NCBI GenBank assembly: GCA_012729555.1 | Contig: JAAYCX010000091.1 | Coordinates: forward strand, 1-55,164 | Length of the DNA stretch: 55,164 nt | DNA from: Acidobacteriota bacterium | Lineage (GTDB): Bacteria; Acidobacteriota; UBA6911 | Direction of reading: 5' to 3' | Shown: in pieces, positions 34,318-43,897 of the stretch | Numbering within the stretch: position 1 is the first letter of the stretch | Layout: every line of letters starts with the position of its first letter | Translations under genes and position numbers: made by a program | The notes under the pieces: model-generated | The model's input: the letters and a program-made list of their open reading frames with translations, nothing else | What the model was told of the DNA's origin: nothing | The model's database searches: none

Positions 34318-35249
34318 GCGACGTAGGCGACCAGGAGCAGGCTCCCCTCCCAGCGATTGATGCGGCGCGGGCTCCAGAACCCGTACCCCATGACGAAGAG
34401 CGACACGGTCAGGACCGACATCGCCAGGATGTCGCGGGAGAAGACCTCGGGCGCGGCCGCGACGGGGTGGATCGCCCCGGCGATGCCGACCACGGCCAGG
34501 GTGTTGAACAGGTTCGACCCGATGACGTTGCCGAGGGCGATGTCGTGTTCGTTGCGGCGGGCGGCGGCGAGCGACGACGCCAGTTCCGGCAGGGAAGTGC
34601 CCACGGCCACGATGGTGAGGCCGATGACGAGATCGCTGATCCCGAAGCCGCGAGCGACCTCCACGGCCCCCCAGACCAGCGCCCGGGAACTGACGATCAG
34701 CACCGCGAGGCCCACGAGGAGGCGCAGCGCCGCGCGCCGCGGGGGGAGGGGACGGATCTGGAGCTCCCTTTCCATTTCGCTCCCGAAGTCGTCGGTCTTC
34801 CGCTGCAGCCCCTCCCGGATCGACCAGGCCATCAGGGCGCCGAAGACCAGGAGCAGCCCGGCCGCGTCCAGCCTGGTGATCCGCCCGTCCCACGCCTGCC
34901 AGGCCGCGAGTCCCGTGACGGCGGCCAGGACCGGCAGCTCGCGCCGCAGGACGCTCGAGTGGACGGCGATGGGGCTGACGAGGGCCGTCAGCCCGAGAAT
35001 GAGGGCGATGTTGGCGATGTTGGAGCCGTAGGCGTTCCCGAGCGCGATCCCGGGGTTCCCCTCGATCGAGGCGATGGCCGACACCACCATCTCCGGCGCC
35101 GAGGTGCCGAATCCCACGATCACCATCCCGATCAAAAGCGCCGGCAGCCCGAAGTGGCGCGCCAGCGCGGCCGCCCCGTCCACGAACCAGTCCGCGCTCC
35201 AGATCAGGAGCGCGAGCCCCGCAACGATGGCCAAAGACGCTATCAGCAT
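34278..35249 (-). CDS. Calcium/sodium antiporter (CaCA family)
   Basis: 323 residues and about ten hydrophobic helices in two inverted halves, each with a Na/Ca exchanger alpha repeat: VGFGTSAPEMVVS with GNAYGSNIANI in the first, and VAVGTSLPELASS with GNVIGSNLFNT in the second. The arrangement is that of YrbG-like K+-independent Na+/Ca2+ exchangers. A cytoplasmic loop with charged residues lies in the middle (about 165-185). It overlaps the end of the GT9 gene by 40 bp on the opposite strand. Confidence 0.92.
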   Translation of the reverse strand: MLIASLAIVAGLALLIWSADWFVDGAAALARHFGLPALLIGMVIVGFGTSAPEMVVSAIASIEGNPGIALGNAYGSNIANIALILGLTALVSPIAVHSSVLRRELPVLAAVTGLAAWQAWDGRITRLDAAGLLLVFGALMAWSIREGLQRKTDDFGSEMERELQIRPLPPRRAALRLLVGLAVLIVSSRALVWGAVEVARGFGISDLVIGLTIVAVGTSLPELASSLAAARRNEHDIALGNVIGSNLFNTLAVVGIAGAIHPVAAAPEVFSRDILAMSVLTVSLFVMGYGFWSPRRINRWEGSLLLVAYVAYNIWLLQGAFAG

Positions 35250-35443
35250 ATCTCCCCGGAATCAAAAAACCCCATCATACCCCAATCCGCCCCGGCTTTC
35301 ATGCGCGGACCGGGACGCCAACCCCGGGACCGGCTATTCGGGATTTCCGTCCGGGCGCCTTTTATGATAAAAGCTATCGCAATGCGCCGCAGTCGCGGGA
35401 CTCGATGGCGTGACATCCGGCCGTCCGCCGGAACGGGTGACTC

Positions 35444-37924
35444 ATGGAAATGAAGCGAATCCTCCTGCTGATGGCGGTGTTTGTGCTGGCGGCCGGAGGC
35501 GCCGGAATCTGCCGGGGCCAGGCGGGCCGCGCCACGGAGCGCGGGGCCAGGCCGGCGAGCACGGGGGGGGAAGAAGCCGGGAAGCGACGGGTGCGTTTCG
35601 GCGTCTACGAGAACCGGCCGAAGATCTACACCGATGACGCGGGAAAGGGCGCGGGCATCTTCGGCGAAGTCCTCGAGGCGATAGCGCGGCAGGAAGGGTG
35701 GAACCTCGTTGCGATCCGCTGCGACTGGGACCGGTGCCTCGACGAGCTGCGGGACGGGCGCATCGACCTCATGCCCGACGTCGCCATCTCGGACGAGCGG
35801 GAGAGGGAGTTTGACTTCCACAGCGAGGAGGTCCTCAGCAGCTGGTCGACCCTTTACGCCCGCAAGGGCGCCCGGATCCGAAGCATTCCCGACCTGGACG
35901 GCCGGCGCATCGCCGTGCTCTCCGGCTCCGTCCAGAAGACGGCGCTCGAACGGCTGCTGAAAGGTTTCGGATTCCAGGCCGAGTTCATCGAGGCGGATTC
36001 GTTCGCCGAGGCGTACCGCCTGACGAGCGGGGGAAGCGCCGACGCGGTCGCGTCGAACCAGTATTTCGGCGACTATTATCACGGGCGGTACCGGCTGGAA
36101 AAGACTCCGATCGTTTTCCACCCGGTGTCGCTCTACTACGCCGCCCGCGCCGGGGCGGGCGGCAACCTGCTCGAGGCGATCGACCGGAACCTGCGGAGGA
36201 TGAAGGCAGAGCCCCGGTCGGCCTACTACCGGGCTCTCGAGCGCTGGATGGAGCGGCCTCCCCGGGTCGTCGTTCCCCGGTACCTCTTCTGGATCGTGGG
36301 GGGGATCGCCGCCCTCCTGGCGGCGGCGCTCGCGTTGCTGCTGCTCTTCCGCCGGCAGCTGCGCCTCCGGACGCGGCACCTGGCCGAGAGCAACGATAAA
36401 CTGCGCGACAGCGAGGCCAAGTTCCGGGATCTCTTCCATAACCATTCGGCGGTGAAGCTCCTCATCGATCCCTCCGACGGCGCCATCGTCGAAGCCAACC
36501 GGGCGGCCGAGCGGTTTTACGGGTGGACCGCCGCCCAGCTCTGCGGAATGAGGATCGGGGAGATCAGCACCCTCTCCCCCGAACAGATCCGGGAGGAAAT
36601 GGACCGGTTCCGGGATAGGGAGCGGGCGCATTTCGAGTCCCGCCACCGGCTGGCCGACGGGTCGATCCGGGATGTCGCCGTCTTCGGCAGCGGCATCGAG
36701 ATCCGGGGAAGGAGGCTGCTCCACACAATCGTCCACGACATCACCGAGCGCCGCCGGCTCGAAAGCCACCTCCGCCAGGCCCAGAAGATGGAGGCGGTCG
36801 GCCGCCTGGCGGGAGGGGTGGCGCACGACTACAACAACATGCTCGGCGTGATCCTGGGGTACGCGGAGATGGGCATGGAGCAGGTGGAACCGGGCGGCCC
36901 GCCGGAGGAATGCTTCGGCGAAATCCTGAAGGCGGCGGGTCATTCCGCTGAGATCACCCGGCAGCTGCTGGCCTTCGCCCGGGTCCAGACCGTGAGCCCC
37001 AAAAGCCTGGACCTCGACGGCGCGGTGGAATCAAGCCTCAACATGCTGCGGCGCCTGATCGGGGAGCAGATCGAGTTGGAGTGGGTTCCGGCCGCGGGGC
37101 TCTGGCCGGTCAGGATCGATCCGGGGCAGCTGAGCCAGGTCCTGGTCAACCTCTGCGTCAACGCGCGCGACGCCATCGCCGATGTCGGGCGGATCGTCAT
37201 CCAAACGGAAAACGCCGTTGTCGACCAAACCCTTGCCGACGGGAACGAAGGCATGCGGGCGGGCGAGTATGTCCTCCTGTCGGTCAGCGACGACGGCTGC
37301 GGCATGGACGCCGAAACGCTCGAACATCTTTTCGAGCCCTTCTTCTCCACCAAGGAGCTGGGCAGGGGATTGGGGCTGGGCTTGGCCACCGTCTACGGCA
37401 TCGTCAAGCAGAACGGCGGGTACCTTCACGTCCAGAGCGATAAGGGGAAGGGGACGACGCTGAGGGTCTATTTCCCCCGGCACGCTGCGGCGCCCGATGC
37501 GCAACTGCCCGGGGAGCCGGTGGAGACCCCCGCGGGGCGGGGCGAAACCCTGCTCCTGGTCGAGGACGACGCTTCGGTCCGTGGGATGGCCCGCCGCATG
37601 CTCGAAAAGCTCGGTTACAGGGTGCTCGAGGCGGCTTCGCCCGCCGAGGCGACGGCGACGGCCGACGCCCAAGCCGGCGCCATCGACCTCGTGATCACCG
37701 ACGTGGTGATGCCCGCGATGAACGGCCGCGACCTGGCCCGGGCGCTGCGGGCCCGTCATGCCGGCCTCAGGGTCCTCTTCATGTCCGGCCACTCCGCCGA
37801 GGCCGTCCCGGGCGCCCCCGAGGCCCCGCCCTCCCCGTTTCTGCAAAAGCCCTTTTCGATGAAGGACCTGGCCGCCGGGGTTCGATCGGCGCTGGCCGCT
37901 CCCGAAGGCGCCTGGACAGTCTGA
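35444..37924 (+). CDS. Hybrid sensor histidine kinase with periplasmic solute-binding domain
   Basis: 826 residues. A signal/anchor (residues 1-25) leads to a periplasmic SBP_bac_3-type binding domain (about 50-270: [37 protein letters not shown]). A transmembrane helix (about 280-305) is followed by a PAS domain (about 325-440), a HisKA domain with [11 protein letters not shown], an HATPase domain ([29 protein letters not shown]), and a C-terminal receiver with phospho-acceptor aspartate in [12 protein letters not shown]. It likely senses an amino-acid-like ligand outside and phosphorelays internally. No separate response regulator is adjacent. It is monocistronic. Confidence 0.9.
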   Translation: MEMKRILLLMAVFVLAAGGAGICRGQAGRATERGARPASTGGEEAGKRRVRFGVYENRPKIYTDDAGKGAGIFGEVLEAIARQEGWNLVAIRCDWDRCLDELRDGRIDLMPDVAISDEREREFDFHSEEVLSSWSTLYARKGARIRSIPDLDGRRIAVLSGSVQKTALERLLKGFGFQAEFIEADSFAEAYRLTSGGSADAVASNQYFGDYYHGRYRLEKTPIVFHPVSLYYAARAGAGGNLLEAIDRNLRRMKAEPRSAYYRALERWMERPPRVVVPRYLFWIVGGIAALLAAALALLLLFRRQLRLRTRHLAESNDKLRDSEAKFRDLFHNHSAVKLLIDPSDGAIVEANRAAERFYGWTAAQLCGMRIGEISTLSPEQIREEMDRFRDRERAHFESRHRLADGSIRDVAVFGSGIEIRGRRLLHTIVHDITERRRLESHLRQAQKMEAVGRLAGGVAHDYNNMLGVILGYAEMGMEQVEPGGPPEECFGEILKAAGHSAEITRQLLAFARVQTVSPKSLDLDGAVESSLNMLRRLIGEQIELEWVPAAGLWPVRIDPGQLSQVLVNLCVNARDAIADVGRIVIQTENAVVDQTLADGNEGMRAGEYVLLSVSDDGCGMDAETLEHLFEPFFSTKELGRGLGLGLATVYGIVKQNGGYLHVQSDKGKGTTLRVYFPRHAAAPDAQLPGEPVETPAGRGETLLLVEDDASVRGMARRMLEKLGYRVLEAASPAEATATADAQAGAIDLVITDVVMPAMNGRDLARALRARHAGLRVLFMSGHSAEAVPGAPEAPPSPFLQKPFSMKDLAAGVRSALAAPEGAWTV

Positions 37925-38418
37925 CCGGATGCCCACTGATTCTTTCGGCTTCCGGTTCGCCGCCCGGGGCCACTTTGCGATATCGCGCGGGGTTCCCCCT
38001 GCGTTGACGTTGCCGAACGAGTAGACCGACCAGGAGGTGAATAACGGGCCTATCGTATGGCGTAGCTGGCCACCTCCTGCTTGTCGCGGGAGCCAAACGA
38101 CTTGATCTCAGGATTCGAGAGCAACCGCTCCACCTTCTGGCCGGACAGCCTGCCGCCTTTGATCCGGGTGGCGCAATGTGAGCCAGGAGCTCCTGGACTC
38201 ATCAATCATGGCGGTGGGGCTGGGGATCACTGGGGTGATTCGGATAGTCTCGGTTTGCAGCATGAACCAATATTGCGCCCATTTACACCCAATCGAACCG
38301 CACAATCCCGGCTTCGTCACCACCCGACTCGTGCCGGTCCGGCGGCCCCGATCGGAAATGGAGCGGCGAACTTGAAGAGGCCGGCTGTCCTGTTTCATGT
38401 TGGTACCTTTTCGTAAAA
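37925..38418. other. Non-coding region at the island edge with coding remnant
   Basis: No complete gene. On the minus strand a frame from about 38190 to a stop at 38050 reads like genuine protein (TRIKGGRLSGQKVERLL, then SRDKQEVASYAIR), but it has no start and breaks upstream, so it looks like a degenerate 3' end of an unidentified gene. It lies just downstream of the defence operon and at the point where the base composition changes from very GC-rich to moderate. No transposase, integrase or direct repeat is visible here. Confidence 0.45.
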
Positions 38419-40803
38419 TCACGGCATCGGTCGGATGTCATACCCCATAGCCCGGTAGCCGCGCTGGCGCTTATCCCACATGCGGGCAAGCTGGGGGTGA
38501 TCGGGTTCGACGTAGTCGTATACCCGCACATCCCGCTTATCGGTATGCTCACGGTGCAGGCGTCCGGCGTATTGCTGCAAGGTTCCTTTCCATGAAATCG
38601 GCATGGCCAGCACCAAAGTATCGAGGGGCGGATGGTCGAAACCTTCACCGATCAGGCGGCCAGTGGCCAGCAAGACCCTGGGTGCCGCCTTGTCCAATGC
38701 CTCCAGTTCGGCGAATATGGCTGTCCGCTGCTTCCTCGGCAGACGGCCATGCAGGATGAAGCAGTGTTCTGCCCCCATTTCCATCGCATCCCGCAGCAGT
38801 GCCAGATGATCTGTTCGCTCGGTGAGCACCAGTACCTTCCGCCCTTCCCGGTAGGCGGCCAGCACATCCGCGGCGATGCGCCGGTTGCGGATCGCATCGC
38901 CCGCGAGGATGCGGAACACACCCTGGATCGGCGAATCCGGGGGGATTTCCGGCGCGGGCAGCGCTTTCGGCCACACCTCCAGCCTGGAGGGGGCGGTTTC
39001 GGATCGATCGGCAATGTGGCGGATCGGTCCGCACTGCATGAAGATGATCGGCTGATGACCGTCGCGCCGTATTGGGGTGGCGGTCAAACCCACCACAAAC
39101 TTTCCCCTCGCCTGCTTGAGTATCCGCTCGAACGAAAACGCCGACAGGTGGTGGCATTCGTCGACGATGACCTGTCCGTACTGATCCAGCAATTCGCCCA
39201 GATCCTCCCGCCGGGAGAGCGACTGCATGACAGCGATGTCGATCCTGCCGGACGGCTTTTTCCTGCCGCCGCCGATCACGCCCAGTCCGCCCTTGGGGAT
39301 TTCCAGGAACCCGGTCAATCGTTCCCGCCACTGGCGCAGCAGCTCGGTACGATGCACCAGCACCAGGGTGCTCACTTTACGCCGGGCAATCAGGGCTGCG
39401 GCTGCGATCGTCTTGCCAAAGGCCGTCGGGGCGCTGAGGACACCAATGTCATGCTTGAGCATCTCGCGAACCGCCGCTTTCTGGTCCTGGCGCAAGGAGC
39501 CGGTGAATCTGACTGCCACTTTTCGTCCGGGCAAGCGCTCGTCCAGCAGATCTGGACGGATGTCGTTCTCCTGCAACAGGTCGAGTACGGCATCGAGGCA
39601 GCCACGGGGCAGACCGATATGCCGCGCGTAGTTGTCGGCGCAGCCGATGATGCGCGGCTTGTTCCACACCGGCAGGCGCATGGCCTGGGCCCGGTAAAAC
39701 TCCGGATTCTGGAAGGCGGCGAGCCGGATCAGGCGGTTGACCAACGGTTGCGGCAGATCGGCCTTGGCTATGAAAACCTGGTTGGCCAGTACCAGGGCTA
39801 GCGACCGCGGCAGCGGACCGGCAATCCGGACGGGTATAGGTGATGGCCGCTGCCATGGCTTGCTGTCGTCCTCATCGGCTGCAAAGGCTACATCCAGGGG
39901 GTGGTGACCTCTGCTGGCCCGCAGGATGGTGTCTTCCAGATCCCGTCGGGACAGCGCGCGGATGGATGCCAGAAAGGCCCACTGGTCTGGATAAGGTTGC
40001 AACCCCTCATCGACGAACACGCTGCGCCCCGATTCCCTCGGCTGTTTCTGCAAGGGGAGCGCGATCAGGTTGCCGAAGCCCCCCTTGGCTATGGTGTCCT
40101 GGTTGGGAAACAGGCGGTCATAGCTGGCCAGGGACAATTGCCGGGTCCGGTCGCAGGTATGACTGATCAGTGCGGTCCCAAGCTGCCGGGCTTCACGGGC
40201 CGGGACCGGATCGACAAAAAAGATCCAGGCATGTGCTCCATTGCCGGAGCGGGAAATTTCCAGCGCCGCCGGAATGCCGAGTTCCCGGCAGGATTGCATG
40301 TAGGCCCCGGCGTCCTCCCGCCAGTCGGCTCCATCGAAGTCCACCGCGAGAAAATGGCAGTTGTTATCGCGGAGGAGCGGGTAGACGCCGATGGTTTGTT
40401 TCCCTGCCAGGTGGTCATAGATCACTTGATCGGTCACCGGCAGCAACCGGCGCTGGTGGCAGTCGCCGCATTTCACCCGGGGTTTATGACAAACGCCAGG
40501 TTTCCACTCGTTACCGCAGGCCGGGGAATAGCCTGAGGTGCCCTTGGCCGACTCCCAGCGCTGGGGGTAGACGTCCTCCCGTCCCCGGAACAGCCGGCGG
40601 AACAGGGCGATTTTATCGTCAATGCTGAAATGGATTGGACCTGGAGCCGGTTCCGCCATGGCGGGAACGGGGGAAGGAGCGGTCGGTTCTTCCCAATCCA
40701 TGCCGTGCTGGGTCAGTAATTCCCTGAGGCGGGTGATCTCCTCGCGTAGCCGCCGGAGTTCGTCCTTTTCATTCAGGCTCTTGTCACTCTTCGGTAAATC
40801 CAT
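38419..40803 (-). CDS. TOTE-type AEP primase plus SF2 helicase
   Basis: 794 residues. A short coiled coil (9-33, ELRRLREEITRLRELL) precedes an archaeo-eukaryotic primase-like domain of the TOTE conflict-system type. This has a zinc-binding set Cys96, 105, 112 and 115, the metal motif VDFD (Asp155, Asp157), and SGNGAH with His191. An SF2 helicase follows: the P-loop SAPTAFGKT (Lys464), DECHH (about 548-552), GLTATP, and C-terminal QYAGRLHR. The C-terminus resembles a DEAD/DEAH restriction or DNA-repair helicase. In the described TOTE family a nuclease often accompanies this protein; none is fused here, but two PIN-type nucleases are in the operon. It probably acts on invading DNA. It is the last gene of the minus-strand operon. 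Confidence 0.8.
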   Translation of the reverse strand: MDLPKSDKSLNEKDELRRLREEITRLRELLTQHGMDWEEPTAPSPVPAMAEPAPGPIHFSIDDKIALFRRLFRGREDVYPQRWESAKGTSGYSPACGNEWKPGVCHKPRVKCGDCHQRRLLPVTDQVIYDHLAGKQTIGVYPLLRDNNCHFLAVDFDGADWREDAGAYMQSCRELGIPAALEISRSGNGAHAWIFFVDPVPAREARQLGTALISHTCDRTRQLSLASYDRLFPNQDTIAKGGFGNLIALPLQKQPRESGRSVFVDEGLQPYPDQWAFLASIRALSRRDLEDTILRASRGHHPLDVAFAADEDDSKPWQRPSPIPVRIAGPLPRSLALVLANQVFIAKADLPQPLVNRLIRLAAFQNPEFYRAQAMRLPVWNKPRIIGCADNYARHIGLPRGCLDAVLDLLQENDIRPDLLDERLPGRKVAVRFTGSLRQDQKAAVREMLKHDIGVLSAPTAFGKTIAAAALIARRKVSTLVLVHRTELLRQWRERLTGFLEIPKGGLGVIGGGRKKPSGRIDIAVMQSLSRREDLGELLDQYGQVIVDECHHLSAFSFERILKQARGKFVVGLTATPIRRDGHQPIIFMQCGPIRHIADRSETAPSRLEVWPKALPAPEIPPDSPIQGVFRILAGDAIRNRRIAADVLAAYREGRKVLVLTERTDHLALLRDAMEMGAEHCFILHGRLPRKQRTAIFAELEALDKAAPRVLLATGRLIGEGFDHPPLDTLVLAMPISWKGTLQQYAGRLHREHTDKRDVRVYDYVEPDHPQLARMWDKRQRGYRAMGYDIRPMP

Positions 40804-40996
40804 ACTCCGCCATCAGCATGTCGTTGGGGAACCATGGTTTCCAAGTCACCCCCCATGTCACCCCCCAAGTCAGCCCCCAGGATGTCGCAGCTTTTGTCAT
40901 AGCTCTGTCATAGCTCAGTGTGGCAAGTCATGTCGCGAGTTTGTCGAAAGCTCACGCCCCAATCTGTCGCACCACAATATGGCCAAGCGTACTGCA
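40784..40996 (-). other. Spacer between RNA ligase and primase-helicase, decayed repeat-coding tail
   Basis: No intact gene in 193 bp. Read on the minus strand a start-less frame codes for WGLTWGVTWGVTWKPW and further to a stop at 40784, overlapping the primase-helicase start. Such short-period (W/L)GVT repeats occur at C-termini of some helicase-like AlbA-domain proteins; here the frame is broken upstream, so it is probably a decayed gene tail. The plus strand shows 12-bp-spaced GTCA motifs (listed separately). Confidence 0.4.
40845..40915. repeat. 11-12-bp period direct repeats ahead of the primase-helicase
   Basis: Three copies of GTCACCCCCC-like sequence start at 40845, 40857 and 40869 (exactly 12-bp period). 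They are followed by three copies of a TGTC(G/A)(C/T)AGCT motif starting at 40883, 40895 and 40906. Both read in the same direction. They coincide with the decayed repeat-coding frame, so may be its DNA trace rather than a binding-site array. Confidence 0.6.
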
Positions 40997-41710
40997 TCAA
41001 GATAAGCTCCGTCGATTATTCGAGAGATTCGTTCCTGTCTTTAGACGGTTCGGCTTGATGGCGGAACTCGACCAATGTTGTTCAACTGCCTGTATAAATG
41101 TGGGGCGAACAAGTTTGGCTCGATGTTCAAGCCAGTGACCGTGATCAATTCGCAAATAAATCCCTTCAGCAGGCTGATTGGTCAGTTTTGATTGCGATAA
41201 GAGTCCTCGAATCTCGGGATAGTTAAACCGACCGCGCGCAATGCATGGTATTTTGATAATTTGCATTTCATCTAAGAGCCGATCCCGGCGCGCCGTGGCC
41301 AGAAAGCGACCTGCCTCCCGGTCATAAATATCAAAGGCGAGAAACCAGTCCGGCAGACGATCGTAAAAAACTGAGTGCCGGGCATAGCACCACTCGCCAA
41401 ACAGGATGTATCGGTCAGAGAGATGCTCGAAAAGCGCATCGGTGTGGAACGCCAGCCATTCGCCAAGTTTTTTCCACTGTCCTGAGCCGGGCAGATGCAA
41501 ATAGGCCCCCCTGTTCTGGGCGCGGATATTCCCATCGGCATCAAACGAGAGCCCCAGGTTTGCTCCGTCCACTTTTTCTTCTATGGTCACCTCATGCGTC
41601 AGGAATTCATCACGTTCTGATTCTGTCAGAACCTTATCACCCCTGATGTTAACCCCCGGCATGGTCGCCAGATGAGGTGTTGAGGGAAATTTGAAAAAAT
41701 CGTCTTTCAC
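40997..41710 (-). CDS. RNA ligase (nucleotidyltransferase superfamily)
   Basis: 237 residues. Motif I is EEKVDGAN, with Lys46 as the residue that would receive AMP; motif III is LFGEW (Glu106) and motif IIIa FLAFD; motif IV is EGIYLR (Glu182), and motif V RAKLVR (Lys199). The length and the compact layout match the RNA ligase family related to T4 Rnl2/DraRnl-type enzymes, which seal 3'-OH/5'-PO4 RNA ends. No OB fold or DNA-ligase extra domain is present. It overlaps the PIN-like gene by 4 bp (ATGA), so the two are cotranslated. Its most natural role here would be to reseal RNA cut by the adjacent nuclease; this is inference. Confidence 0.85.
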   Translation of the reverse strand: MKDDFFKFPSTPHLATMPGVNIRGDKVLTESERDEFLTHEVTIEEKVDGANLGLSFDADGNIRAQNRGAYLHLPGSGQWKKLGEWLAFHTDALFEHLSDRYILFGEWCYARHSVFYDRLPDWFLAFDIYDREAGRFLATARRDRLLDEMQIIKIPCIARGRFNYPEIRGLLSQSKLTNQPAEGIYLRIDHGHWLEHRAKLVRPTFIQAVEQHWSSSAIKPNRLKTGTNLSNNRRSLS

Positions 41711-42237
41711 GGCTCCATCTTCTCGAGATATTTGCCTTCAACATACCCAGGGCAAAGGAACTGGACGGTAATCCCAACCTCAGCCAGGGCATCCTTCCAT
41801 CCCCACCATTTGCTGTCGGTAGCCTGCAATATCGGCGGTTTGTCCACATGGGCGTTGGCCACAGCGACAAACTTGCGGTCTGATTTGTCGAAATCGTTCA
41901 GGGCGTCATGCGTGGGGAATTCTTGGTATGAATCGCCATTTATGGTGATAGTCACTCTGCTGCAATACTCTGGGTTATACCGGTGATCGTTCACCCACTT
42001 CATGAAGGCATCGCCCATACCCGGCTGTCCCTTCATGGAAAGCTGCTGCCGGTATTCATCGAAAATTTCGTCTCCCGCATCGATGATCAGGCCACGTTTA
42101 TTTATGACGTGCTCAACCACCTTAATGCATGCCAGCACACAGGCGTCGGATACGTCAGAGTCCGGGTCCGGCTGGGTGGCGAGATTGGCCGTCTTCGGCA
42201 CATTTGTATCCACCAGACATTTCTTCGGCAGGATCAT
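41707..42237 (-). CDS. PIN-like domain nuclease
   Basis: 176 residues. The N-terminus CLVDTNV has the PIN-fold first aspartate (Asp10). Further acidic residues occur at DEIFDEYRQQL (about 56-66), DKSDRKFVAVANAH (Asp120), and LQATDSKWW (Asp141), the spacing seen in the metal site of PIN ribonucleases. It is not a VapC-size match: the middle part (70-110) is an insertion. No antitoxin gene with the usual small size precedes it; instead it overlaps an ATPase gene upstream and an RNA ligase gene downstream, each by 4 bp. RNA cleavage is likely by family; the target is unknown. Confidence 0.75.
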   Translation of the reverse strand: MILPKKCLVDTNVPKTANLATQPDPDSDVSDACVLACIKVVEHVINKRGLIIDAGDEIFDEYRQQLSMKGQPGMGDAFMKWVNDHRYNPEYCSRVTITINGDSYQEFPTHDALNDFDKSDRKFVAVANAHVDKPPILQATDSKWWGWKDALAEVGITVQFLCPGYVEGKYLEKMEP

Positions 42238-43637
42238 GCGGAGGCCTCCGTCTTTACGGCTTTTTGCATCCTCTTCTCCATGGCGGCCTTGGCCTGCTCG
42301 GTTATGTCGCCCATTTCATCGCCAAAGAAGTTCTCCGGCCAATTCTGAATGTTACCGAAGATATCGATTTTCAAAGGCTCCAGGGTTGCGGGTGTCTTGG
42401 TGATATTGGCGAAATAGGCTGATACTTTTTCTTGCGGGACCGCATCTTCGGCGATACGGCGCTGCAGGCGGCGCAGAAAATGCTCCGAGTGGGTCTCGAT
42501 AACCAGTTGAATGTTCCTGTCTGCCCCGTCTTCCCGTGAGTTGATAACATCGATCATTACATCGGCCAGCGCCGACTGCGCATTCGGATGCAGGTGGATC
42601 TCCGGCTGTTCCATGAGGATGATCGACCCGGAGGGAGCGTAAAAACACTGCACAAGAACCGGAAGAACCTGTGATATGCCGAAACCGACGTCCGGGAGAT
42701 CGACCCAGTCTCTTGATCCCTTGGTGCGAACCTTGACCTCGTACTCCTGCCGCTGCTCCGATATCGGGTTGACCTTGAATTCCTCGATCAGTCCCATTTC
42801 CTTGAGCTTGAGGGCAATGATCTCCTCAAAAGGTTTGGCTGGCCGTTTGTAACGCAGACTGATCTTCCGAGTTCGTGCCGCAAGAATCGCCGCGACGGTA
42901 TTTTCCCCCGCATAGCCGACACTCTCAGGCTCCATCCCGGTCCATGAATACAGACGCTCCGCCTTGGTGCGCAGAGGTCCAAGATAACAGAGAGATCGGT
43001 ACAGCTTTTCATGGCGCAGGTTAAACTCCTGAACGAAGTCCGCGTTCTGGTGATAGGCGACCACCTCATCAGGGAAGCCGTAAAACCGGACCGGAGCACC
43101 GGGATACCAGACCCGTCCCTGCTTGCGTTTCAGTGTGTAATTGGTCGCTTCCACCTTGTACTCGGACTTGACGTCGGATTTTCGCTCCATGCCGATGGAC
43201 AGTCGGGATTCATCCTTTTCAAGCAACTCATATTTCAGTTGATCAAGCGCCAGGGTGTACTGGTCTTTATCCCCTAAGCCGACTTCGGCGTGAAAGGAGA
43301 GGTTGTCGCCGGAAAAGGTCTGACCGGTCAGCGGGTCTTTGAACTTCAGTATTTCTGGCAAGGACCAGCGATAGTCAAAGGTGATCTTATTTTTCGGATC
43401 GCGATGAAAGACCATCTCCTGGTAGGAGCCGAGCTGAACGGCCGAGTTCTTGCCACCCGGATAGAACACCGCTTTTCTGTCTGGTGACTCCGCAGTCTGC
43501 TTCAGCATCATCAGGAACTGGCCGATGCTGGACTTGCCCGAACTGTTAGCGCCAAAAAACAGGGAAATGGAAGCCATGCGAATGGTGCCGGTATCCTTCC
43601 AGCCCTTAAAGTTTTGTATTCGTAATTGTTTCAGCAT
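42234..43637 (-). CDS. DUF3696/AAA-type ATPase (SMC-like P-loop)
   Basis: 467 residues. N-terminal [12 protein letters not shown] and the Walker A motif [11 protein letters not shown] (Lys35) are typical of ABC/SMC-like AAA_21 ATPases. An ABC-like region with [13 protein letters not shown] precedes the Walker [13 protein letters not shown], which has MEQPE where most members have DEPE, a known DUF3696 variant, and [14 protein letters not shown] holds the switch histidine. Related ATPases activate nucleases in Septu, PARIS and OLD-type defence systems. It overlaps the PIN-like gene by 4 bp. A regulator or sensor for the nuclease is the best hypothesis. Confidence 0.85.
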   Translation of the reverse strand: MLKQLRIQNFKGWKDTGTIRMASISLFFGANSSGKSSIGQFLMMLKQTAESPDRKAVFYPGGKNSAVQLGSYQEMVFHRDPKNKITFDYRWSLPEILKFKDPLTGQTFSGDNLSFHAEVGLGDKDQYTLALDQLKYELLEKDESRLSIGMERKSDVKSEYKVEATNYTLKRKQGRVWYPGAPVRFYGFPDEVVAYHQNADFVQEFNLRHEKLYRSLCYLGPLRTKAERLYSWTGMEPESVGYAGENTVAAILAARTRKISLRYKRPAKPFEEIIALKLKEMGLIEEFKVNPISEQRQEYEVKVRTKGSRDWVDLPDVGFGISQVLPVLVQCFYAPSGSIILMEQPEIHLHPNAQSALADVMIDVINSREDGADRNIQLVIETHSEHFLRRLQRRIAEDAVPQEKVSAYFANITKTPATLEPLKIDIFGNIQNWPENFFGDEMGDITEQAKAAMEKRMQKAVKTEASA

Positions 43638-43897
43638 AATTCCTCTCTCCTGTCTCTATTGCCACTCCGTCCACGGCGTCCGGTGCCTTCCATGGCCGTT
43701 CGGCCTGGTCCAGAGTCAACCGGGTGCCCTCGATGTGGGTGGTGCGCCTTCCGAATCAGCGCCTGTTCGCCTAGCTCACGCACCCAGTCGGCGGAGCTCT
43801 GTGCCGCCTCCAGAAAACCGCGCGCCCGTTCGATTGGGGTGATCGCCTGGGTCATGCGGTTGGTTATGGTGAACTGGGGCTGGAATGAGGAGGTCAT
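43631..43897 (-). pseudogene. Remnant of a Fic-family protein gene
   Basis: The first 53 codons read as a Fic-protein N-terminus ([28 protein letters not shown]). At about 43734-43742 the frame breaks: the HHTTHIEGT-like block continues in a different frame as [14 protein letters not shown]. The similarity ends soon after, and the Fic catalytic HPFxxGNGR motif is absent. Its ATG overlaps the PIN stop (ATGA), so it was once a coupled gene. No full-length gene of this family remains in the window. Confidence 0.7.

Noticed and set aside
40845-40915. CRISPR-like array
   Set aside because: Unit length is only 10-12 bp with no unique spacers, and no cas genes are near.
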